64,000 nucleotides of DNA, taken from Streptomyces toyocaensis. GTDB taxonomy: Bacteria > Actinomycetota > Actinomycetes > Streptomycetales > Streptomycetaceae. Made by a program: the position numbers and the translations under genes. The stretch spans positions 62,001 to 126,000 of the forward strand of contig NZ_JFCB01000014.1 in assembly GCF_000725125.1 (NCBI RefSeq), in the 5' to 3' direction. The notes under the pieces are model-generated. The model was not told where the DNA came from. It made no database searches and saw only the letters and a list, made by a program, of their open reading frames with translations. Positions 58,379 through 64,000 of the stretch are shown here, in pieces. Each line of letters begins with the position of its first letter. Position 1 is the stretch's first letter.

Positions 58379-59917
58379 CTACGCTGTCCTGGGTTCCTTG
58401 CGGCGGGGCATCAGCAGGAAGGCCGCCACCGCCACGACGAGCGGCAGGATGCTGACGACCAGCATGGTGAGCCGCAGTCCGTCGGCGAAGTCCGGCCCGA
58501 GTTCCAGCCCCGAGGCCTGACGGAGCAGGTTCGGGTCGTACACGGAGCTGCCCGGGCTCTGGGCCATCCCGCTGCGCACGGCGTCCACGGCCCGCTCGGC
58601 CCGGGTCGCCGACAGCCCGCGTGACTCCGCGTCCGCCAGCCACTGCCGCCGGAAGAAGAGACCGAGGAACAGGAGATACACGGTGGGCCCCATCGCGGCG
58701 CCGGTCACCGCGAAGGCCATCTGGACCGACGCCACCGTGCCGGATCGCCCGTGCGGCGCCTGGGCGAGCACCGTTTCGGACACCGCCGCGGACGTGACCA
58801 CCGCCCCGAGGTTGCACAGCCAGATGGCCGGCACGAGCAGCCACACCGCCATCGTGGGGCTGACGGTGCCCGCCATCAGCAGTCCGCCGGCCGCCATCAC
58901 CAGCAGACCGGTGACCATCACCGGCCGCGGGGTGTACGTGCCGACCAGGCGCCCGGCGAGGATCACCGCGCCCGCGATCAGCACGGTGCCGGGCAGGTAC
59001 AGCAGGCCGATGGACTCGGGGGACAGCGACAGCACCACGGTGCCGAACTGCCCCAGGACGATACCGAGCCCGGCGATCAGGAAGTTCAGCGTGAGGGTCG
59101 CCGCCAGGGCGACGGTGAACGGTGCGCGGCGGAACAGCGCCAGGTCCAGCGCGGGCTCGGGAGCGCGGCGGGCGTGTACCACGAAGAGCGCGACGAGGAC
59201 CGCGCCGGTCACCAGGGGTGCCCAGGTCGCGGGCCGGGCGACGCCGTTCTGCGCCGCGGCGAGGCCCACGACGAGGGCCAGCAGTGTCATCCCGATCAGG
59301 GTGACACCGACCGCGTCGAGGCGACGGCCCCGCTGAACGGGCGGCTCAGGGACGTACCGGGCGACCAACCAGAAGGAGACCAGGCACAGCAGCGGGGTCA
59401 TCAGGAAGACGACCCGCCATCCGGCGGCAGTGACGGCCCAGCCGGTGAAGGGGGGAACGACCCCGCACACGACCACGTAGACGGCCATCAGCACACCGAT
59501 GGCCACCGGCCGCCTCTCCGGCGCCACGGACGCCTTCAGGAGGGCGAGCGGCACTCCCAGCAGCGCGGTCATCCCCAGCCCTACCAGGAAGCGCATCCCC
59601 AGCAGGAAGCCGGTGGAAGGCGAGAGTACGGACAGCACGTCGACGACCGTGACGAGGGCCAGCCCCAGCATGAGCAGCCGCTTGAGCCCCACGGCGTCCC
59701 CGACCCTGCCCGCGGCAAGGACGGAGGCGGCCATCACCAGCGTCGCCGCTCCGCCCAGCAGTCCTACGACCTGCGGCGGGACGCTCAGAGCCCGCGTGAC
59801 CTGCGGCATGTTCAGGCTGAGCACCAGCGGATCGACGACCGTGACCGTGAAGGCGAGGGAGAGTCCGATGACGATCGGCCAAGGTGGCGCGTCGGTGCGA
59901 GGTCCGGCGGCCGGCAT
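58379..59917 (-). CDS. MFS transporter, DHA2 (14-TM) drug-exporter type
   Basis: A 512-residue proton-driven exporter of the EmrB/QacA group. About 14 hydrophobic segments are seen; motif A is LAAGRVGDAVGLKRLLMLGL and a C-motif-like run VVPPFTGWAVTAAGWRVVFL follows. An acidic membrane residue in VTVVDPLVLSLNMPQVTRAL (TM1) is typical of DHA2 proteins. ATG 59917 has CGGGAGGTG before it. It is on the same strand as, and 143 nt upstream of, the MurL-like gene, and may export its product or give resistance. Confidence 0.92.
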   Translation of the reverse strand: MPAAGPRTDAPPWPIVIGLSLAFTVTVVDPLVLSLNMPQVTRALSVPPQVVGLLGGAATLVMAASVLAAGRVGDAVGLKRLLMLGLALVTVVDVLSVLSPSTGFLLGMRFLVGLGMTALLGVPLALLKASVAPERRPVAIGVLMAVYVVVCGVVPPFTGWAVTAAGWRVVFLMTPLLCLVSFWLVARYVPEPPVQRGRRLDAVGVTLIGMTLLALVVGLAAAQNGVARPATWAPLVTGAVLVALFVVHARRAPEPALDLALFRRAPFTVALAATLTLNFLIAGLGIVLGQFGTVVLSLSPESIGLLYLPGTVLIAGAVILAGRLVGTYTPRPVMVTGLLVMAAGGLLMAGTVSPTMAVWLLVPAIWLCNLGAVVTSAAVSETVLAQAPHGRSGTVASVQMAFAVTGAAMGPTVYLLFLGLFFRRQWLADAESRGLSATRAERAVDAVRSGMAQSPGSSVYDPNLLRQASGLELGPDFADGLRLTMLVVSILPLVVAVAAFLLMPRRKEPRTA

Positions 59918-60236
59918 CGCGACACCTCCCGGGCTCCCACGGTCGCATGCCGGTCGACGCTAACCCGGTCACCGCGTGCCGCCGGGATTCCCCGGGCCGA
60001 CGCGCGCAGCGGCACGGCATTCGGGTCAGACGACGGTGCACGGCCTCGGGCCCGGAGCGCCTTCGCGGTGCCGTGTACGGACGACGGCCGGCGGCCGAGC
60101 GGGGTGGCCGTACGGGAGAAGCGAACGGCGCGCCCACGGCCGGCGGGCGGCTCCTGTGATCAACTGAACCGGCGTGCGCTGTTCCCGATCACCTCCGGGA
60201 CGCACACTGGAGGCACCACGGGGTAGGGAGGCGCCT
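59918..60236. other. Divergent intergenic region between MFS and lnt genes
   Basis: This 319 nt region has no gene I can support. It should contain promoters for both flanking genes. Open frames on both strands here are Arg-rich shadows without ribosome sites. Near lnt, GTAGGGAGG is its ribosome site. No clear palindrome or terminator was recognised. Confidence 0.55.
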
Positions 60237-61802
60237 ATGAAGACGCTCGGCCACTGGCTCACCTCCCCGTGGCGCCGCTCGACCGTAGCCGCGGTCGTGG
60301 GTGCCCTGCCCGTCCTGGCGTTTCCCGCCCCGTCCCTGTGGTGGTTCGCCTACGTCGCCCTGGTCCCCTGGATCCTGCTGGCCCGTACCGCTCCGACGGG
60401 GAAACGGGCGGCCTTCGACGGGTGGTGGGGCGGGTTCGGCTTCATGCTGGCCATGCACCACTGGCTGCTGCCGAACCTGCACGTGTTCACGTTCGTCATC
60501 GCCGCCCTGCTCGGCGCACTGTGGGCGCCGTGGGGCTGGCTGGTGCGGCGGCTGCTGGGCGGGGTGCCGTCGCGCGGGCGGGTCGCGGCCGCGCTGGTCG
60601 TGGTGCCCTCGGGGTGGCTGGCGATCGAGTTGGTCCGCTCCTGGCAGGGGCTCGGCGGCCCCTGGGGCGTGCTGGGCGCGAGCCAGTGGGAGGTGGAGCC
60701 GGCGCTGCGCCTGGCGTCGGTGGGCGGGGTGTGGCTGCCCAGCTTCCTGGTGGTGACCCTGAACGTCGCCGTGGCCGTGCTCGTCGCGGTCCGCCGGGCC
60801 CGGATCCCGGCCCTGGCCGGGCTGGTCGCCACGGCCGCGGCCACCTCCGCCGCCTGGGTGTGGTCACCGCGCCCGGACACCGGCGACCGGGTCCGGGTCG
60901 CGCTCGTGCAGCCGGGGGTCGTCTCCGGGCCGGACAGTGCCGACCGCCGCTTCGACCTCGAGGAACGGCTCACGCGCGAGCTGGCCGGCCAGGACGTCGG
61001 TCTGATCGTCTGGGGCGAGAGCAGCGTCGGCTTCGACCTCGGGGACCGGCCCGACCTCGCACGGCGGCTGGCCGCGCTGTCCCGCGAGACGGACGCACGC
61101 ATCCTGGTCAACGTGGACGCCCGGCGCTCCGACAGGCCCGGCATCTACAAGAGCTCGGTCCTCATCGGCCCCGACGGCCCCACCGGGTTCCGGTACGACA
61201 AGATGCGGCTGGTCCCGTTCGGTGAGTACATCCCGGCCCGTTCCCTGCTGGGCTGGGCGACGTCCGTCGGCAAGGCGGCCGGTGAGGACCGCCGCCAGGG
61301 CTCCCGGCAGGTGGTGATGGACGCGGGGAACGGGCTGCGGATCGGCCCCATGGTGTGCTTCGAGTCCGCGTTCCCCGACATGAGCCGGCATCTCGCCGAG
61401 GGCGGCGCCGACGTGCTGCTCGCCCAGTCCTCCACCTCGACGTTCCAGCAGAGCTGGGCGCCCGGGCAGCACGCCTCGCTGGCCGCGCTGCGCGCCGCGG
61501 AGAGCGGCCGTCCGATGGTGCACGCGACCCTGACCGGCGTCTCCGCCGTGTACGGGCCGGACGGCGCGCGCGTCGGCCCGCGGCTCGGCACGGACACCAG
61601 CGCCGCGCAGGTCTACGAGGTGCCGCTGGCGCACGGCACCACGGCCTACGTCCGCTACGGTGACTGGCCGCTGTACGCGGCGCTGGTGGTCCTCGGGGTC
61701 TGGGGCGTCACCGAGGTGGTGCGCGTCAGGCGGGGCGCTCGTGGATCGCTCGTACCACCCGTTCGCACAGCTCATGGGTCGCCAGCGCGTCCCGGGCACT
61801 GA
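60237..61802 (+). CDS. lnt: Apolipoprotein N-acyltransferase
   Basis: A 521-residue membrane enzyme adding the third acyl chain to lipoproteins. About six N-terminal membrane segments precede a nitrilase (CN-hydrolase) domain with the catalytic Glu in VWGESSVGFDLGD, Lys in RYDKMRLVPFGEYIPARS and Cys in GPMVCFESAFPDMS; a last membrane segment follows (ALVVLGVWGVTEVVRV). Streptomyces has two Lnt proteins; this resembles the lnt2 locus by neighbourhood (recalled). ATG 60237 has GTAGGGAGG before it. Its 3' end overlaps the convergent oxidoreductase gene by 77 nt. Confidence 0.93.
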   Translation: MKTLGHWLTSPWRRSTVAAVVGALPVLAFPAPSLWWFAYVALVPWILLARTAPTGKRAAFDGWWGGFGFMLAMHHWLLPNLHVFTFVIAALLGALWAPWGWLVRRLLGGVPSRGRVAAALVVVPSGWLAIELVRSWQGLGGPWGVLGASQWEVEPALRLASVGGVWLPSFLVVTLNVAVAVLVAVRRARIPALAGLVATAAATSAAWVWSPRPDTGDRVRVALVQPGVVSGPDSADRRFDLEERLTRELAGQDVGLIVWGESSVGFDLGDRPDLARRLAALSRETDARILVNVDARRSDRPGIYKSSVLIGPDGPTGFRYDKMRLVPFGEYIPARSLLGWATSVGKAAGEDRRQGSRQVVMDAGNGLRIGPMVCFESAFPDMSRHLAEGGADVLLAQSSTSTFQQSWAPGQHASLAALRAAESGRPMVHATLTGVSAVYGPDGARVGPRLGTDTSAAQVYEVPLAHGTTAYVRYGDWPLYAALVVLGVWGVTEVVRVRRGARGSLVPPVRTAHGSPARPGH

Positions 61803-62631
61803 GCACCTTGCCCGCCCGCACCGCGTCGAGGAAGGCGAGCACCGCCTGCTCGATGCCGCGCTGTCGTGCCACCGGCACCCAGTCGCCCCGCCGCCGCACG
61901 GTCGGCTGGCCCTTGTGGTCGATCACCTCGGCCAGGTTGACCACCTGGCGCTTGGTGTCCTGCCCGGAGACCTCCAGGATCTCCTCCGCCGAACCGCTGA
62001 GCCGGTTCATCACGCCGAGGGCGGTGAAGCCCTCCCCGGAGAGCTGGAGCACCACGTGGTGCAGGAGCCCGTCCTCGGTGCGGGCGCGCACGGTCACGTC
62101 GTCGACCTGGCCGGGCGCCAGGAAGCGCAGGGTGTCCACGACGTGGATGAAGTCGTCGAGGATCATCGTGCGCGGCTCCTCCGGCAGCCCGATCCGGTTC
62201 TTCTGCATGAGGATCAGCTCGCGCGGATGGTCCGCGCACTGCGCGTAGCCCGGGGCGAAGCGGCGGTTGAAGCCGACGGCGAGGCTCGTGCCCCGTTCCT
62301 CGGCGAGTGCCACCAACCGCTCGGAATCGGCGAGTTCGTAGGCGAGCGGCTTGTCGACATACGTCGGTACGCCCGCCTCCAGGAGCCGCGTCACGATCTC
62401 CGGGTGGACCTGGGTGGGCGCGTGCACGAAGGCCGCGTCGAGGTTCTGGGCCAGCAGGGAGGCGAGGTCCGCGTGGCGCCGGCCCGCCGGGAGACGAAGG
62501 CTGTCCGCGACCCGGTCGAGGGTCGCGGCGGTGCGGGTCTGCAGGTGCAGTTCCACCCCGGGCTGCACGGCCAGCACCGGGAGATAGGCCTTCTGCGCGA
62601 TGTCGCCGAGTCCGATGCAGCCGACCTTCAC
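61726..62631 (-). CDS. Gfo/Idh/MocA-family oxidoreductase
   Basis: A 301-residue NAD(P)-dependent dehydrogenase. The Rossmann motif VKVGCIGLGDIAQKAYLPVL is at the N-terminus; VYVDKP-like PTYVDKPLAYELADSERLV holds the conserved EKP-type Lys; DDFIHVVDTLRFLAPG is the substrate-domain His region. GTG 62631 has AGAGGAGAA 7 nt upstream, so it is preferred over starts further up. Substrate unknown, most likely a sugar or inositol derivative. It lies 13 nt after the monooxygenase stop, so the two are probably an operon. Confidence 0.9.
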   Translation of the reverse strand: MKVGCIGLGDIAQKAYLPVLAVQPGVELHLQTRTAATLDRVADSLRLPAGRRHADLASLLAQNLDAAFVHAPTQVHPEIVTRLLEAGVPTYVDKPLAYELADSERLVALAEERGTSLAVGFNRRFAPGYAQCADHPRELILMQKNRIGLPEEPRTMILDDFIHVVDTLRFLAPGQVDDVTVRARTEDGLLHHVVLQLSGEGFTALGVMNRLSGSAEEILEVSGQDTKRQVVNLAEVIDHKGQPTVRRRGDWVPVARQRGIEQAVLAFLDAVRAGKVLSARDALATHELCERVVRAIHERPA

Positions 62632-62644
62632 GGGGTGTTCTCCT

Positions 62645-63868
62645 CTAGCCCTCGCCTGCCGTGTCTGCGAGCATACGGCCTTGCCCGCTCCCGCCTTCAC
62701 TCGAGTGGGCGGTGCCCTGGGGCGGCCGCCAGTCGGCGATGCCGTCGAATCCGCGCAGGAACAGTCCCGGAGCGGCCCTCGACAGCGCGACGAGGGCGTG
62801 GTCGCGTACCGCGGTGCCCACGCGGCCGGTCATCAGGTTGACGCGGGCCACCTGCACGGCCCGGCGGGTGATCACGGTGGTGCGGGGCAGCCGGGCCGCG
62901 GTGTAACCGGGCAGGTCGTCCAGGTGGCCGGCGAGGGTGATCGCGTCCTCGACCGCCTGGTTGCCGCCCTGTCCGAGGGTCGGCGGCATGCCGTGCGCGG
63001 CGTCGCCGAGCACCGCCACCCGGCCGTGGTGCAGGGCGGGCAGTGGCTCGGCGATGTGGTGGACGTCGTGGCGGAGTACGTCCTCGGGGCGGGCGGCCGC
63101 CAGTACCTCGGGGACCGGGGTGTGCCAGTCGCCGTAGAGGCGCAGCAGTTCGGCGCGCTCGTCGTCCGGGGCGTGCTCCCCCGCGGGGGCGACGGCGGCG
63201 GCGTAGGCGTAGACCCTGCCGTCCTTGAGCGGGTGCGTGCCCCAGATGCGGCCCCGGCCCCAGGTCTCGTGCGAGGCGAAATCCACGCCGGGCAGCGGGA
63301 TCACCACCCGCCAGGTGGTGAACCCGGAGTACACCGGCCCGGGGTGACCGGGGAAGAGCGCGCGGCGCACGGCGGAGCGGATGCCGTCGGCGGCCACCAC
63401 CAGGTCGGCCTCCAGTTCGCCGCCGGGGACGGCGACGCGGGCCGGCCGGCCGGAGCCGCCCACGGCACCGGGGTCCAGGAGGCGCGCGGCGGCGGCCGTG
63501 CGGACGGCGCCGGACGGCAGCGCCGCGGCGAGGTGGTCGACGAGGGTGGCGCGGTGCAGCAGGACGAGGGGGCCGCCGAAACGCTCGGCCGCGGCGGCGG
63601 CACTGGTCCGGGCCAGCCACCGTCCGCCGGGCGCGCGCAGCCCTCCGTCGCCCTGCCAGGCGGCCAGGGCTCGGATGCCGTCACCGAGTCCGACGACGTC
63701 CAGGCCGCGCAGCGCGTTCGGTGACAGGGAGATGGCCGCGCCGACCGGCTCCAGGGAGCCGGCGCGCTCCAGAACCGTGACGCGGACACCCTGCTGGTGC
63801 AGGGCGACCGCCGCCGTCAGACCGCCGATTCCGCCGCCGATCACGATCGCCCGCTCCACCCGTGTCAT
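62645..63868 (-). CDS. FAD-dependent monooxygenase (PHBH/aromatic hydroxylase type)
   Basis: A 407-residue group A flavin monooxygenase. The FAD-binding GXGXXG is AIVIGGGIGGLTAAVALHQQ, the NADPH-type DG motif is VVAADGIRSAVRRALF, and the GD motif is VAVLGDAAHGMPPTLGQGGN. All are intact. ATG 63868 has GAGGAGGAGCC before it. It probably hydroxylates an aromatic or polyketide-like compound. It is divergent from a gene just cut by the window end, with two TetR-type operators between. Confidence 0.93.
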   Translation of the reverse strand: MTRVERAIVIGGGIGGLTAAVALHQQGVRVTVLERAGSLEPVGAAISLSPNALRGLDVVGLGDGIRALAAWQGDGGLRAPGGRWLARTSAAAAAERFGGPLVLLHRATLVDHLAAALPSGAVRTAAAARLLDPGAVGGSGRPARVAVPGGELEADLVVAADGIRSAVRRALFPGHPGPVYSGFTTWRVVIPLPGVDFASHETWGRGRIWGTHPLKDGRVYAYAAAVAPAGEHAPDDERAELLRLYGDWHTPVPEVLAAARPEDVLRHDVHHIAEPLPALHHGRVAVLGDAAHGMPPTLGQGGNQAVEDAITLAGHLDDLPGYTAARLPRTTVITRRAVQVARVNLMTGRVGTAVRDHALVALSRAAPGLFLRGFDGIADWRPPQGTAHSSEGGSGQGRMLADTAGEG

Positions 63869-63888
63869 GGCTCCTCCTCGGGTCGTCA

Positions 63889-63948
63889 ACTACGTCTGTA
63901 GTGAACCGTCGGCTCCAACGTACTACACCCGTAGTGCGGCGGGTAGTT
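63889..63948. promoter_or_regulatory. Two identical TetR-type operators and divergent promoters
   Basis: ACTAC-N4-GTAGT occurs twice, at 63889-63902 (centre GTCT) and 63922-63935 (centre ACCC), 33 nt apart, about three DNA turns. TAGTTT (63943-63948) lies 6 nt before the plus-strand ATG at 63955. On the minus strand TAGTTG (63892-63887) could be a -10 for the monooxygenase, and the first operator overlaps it. Confidence 0.72.
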
Positions 63949-63954
63949 TGACTC

Positions 63955-64000
63955 CATGTCCGTACACACCGCAGGCGCCTCCCGCGCCGATCTCGTCGCC
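63955..64000 (+). CDS. Start of a gene cut by the window end, probable TetR-type regulator
   Basis: Fifteen codons are visible: MSVHTAGASRADLVA. The family cannot be read from them. The -10-like TAGTTT 6 nt before the ATG suggests a leaderless mRNA. The position, divergent from a monooxygenase with two inverted-repeat operators between, is typical of a TetR repressor, so that is inference from context. Confidence 0.55.

Noticed and set aside
1..64000. tRNA, rRNA or CRISPR arrays
   Set aside because: No cloverleaf with a GTTCRA-type loop, no conserved rRNA stretch and no regularly spaced repeats were recognised in the gaps; a covariance-model scan was not possible.

Overview
This is a high-GC, strongly third-position-biased actinobacterial chromosome segment, almost certainly from a Streptomyces. 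Supporting signs are the bioA-bioD pair, paired MacB-type and ABC-2 exporters with a NarL-type two-component system, mycelial-actinomycete regulator families (ROK, GntR, Lrp, XRE-cupin, HxlR), a second EF-Tu gene of the tuf3 type, a second apolipoprotein N-acyltransferase, many GTG/TTG starts, and many promoters with a -10 box only 6-8 nt before the start codon (leaderless transcripts). The gene order from bioA through purB and tuf3 to lnt looks like the conserved core order I remember from Streptomyces coelicolor. That is recall, not a search.

Layout. 1-12.3 kb is core metabolism: the 3' part of bioA, bioD, a methyltransferase, a MacB-type ABC exporter, two CNNM/CorC proteins, an SGNH hydrolase, purB and mug. 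12.3-17.6 kb holds an ABC-2 exporter divergent from its likely histidine kinase/response regulator, then a ROK regulator. 17.6-19.2 kb is a decayed accessory stretch: a transposase C-terminal remnant, a secreted allene-oxide-cyclase-barrel protein and a broken coding segment. 19.2-30.6 kb has a GntR regulator, an ECF41 sigma factor with a divergent alpha/beta hydrolase, PhoD with a PHO-box-like element, an ACT-GNAT acetyltransferase, two Lrp/AsnC regulators each divergent from a sulfur-type enzyme, a DUF885 peptidase-like protein, an SDR remnant and an orphan Imm21. 30.6-38.6 kb has sbcDC, YigZ, a CoA-binding protein and an ArsR/CDF metal-efflux pair.

38.6-39.8 kb is a second decayed locus, where an intact XRE-cupin regulator lies between broken YbaK-like and EamA-like genes. 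39.8-56.6 kb is mostly core: hexapeptide-repeat enzymes, DedA, phosphoketolase with a two-domain universal stress protein, thioesterase, MFS, tuf3, an AlkD-like repair protein, thiolase/HxlR, uppP and an SDR. 56.6-59.9 kb is the most unusual part: a lower-GC gene for a MurL-like protein (the ATP-dependent glycopeptidyl-glutamate epimerase family) downstream of a DHA2-type exporter, apparently inserted between conserved genes. The window ends with lnt, a Gfo/Idh/MocA oxidoreductase and an FAD monooxygenase whose divergent promoter carries two identical TetR-type operators.

No rRNA, tRNA, CRISPR array or intact insertion sequence was recognised. Statements about families come from remembered motifs. 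No database search was run.
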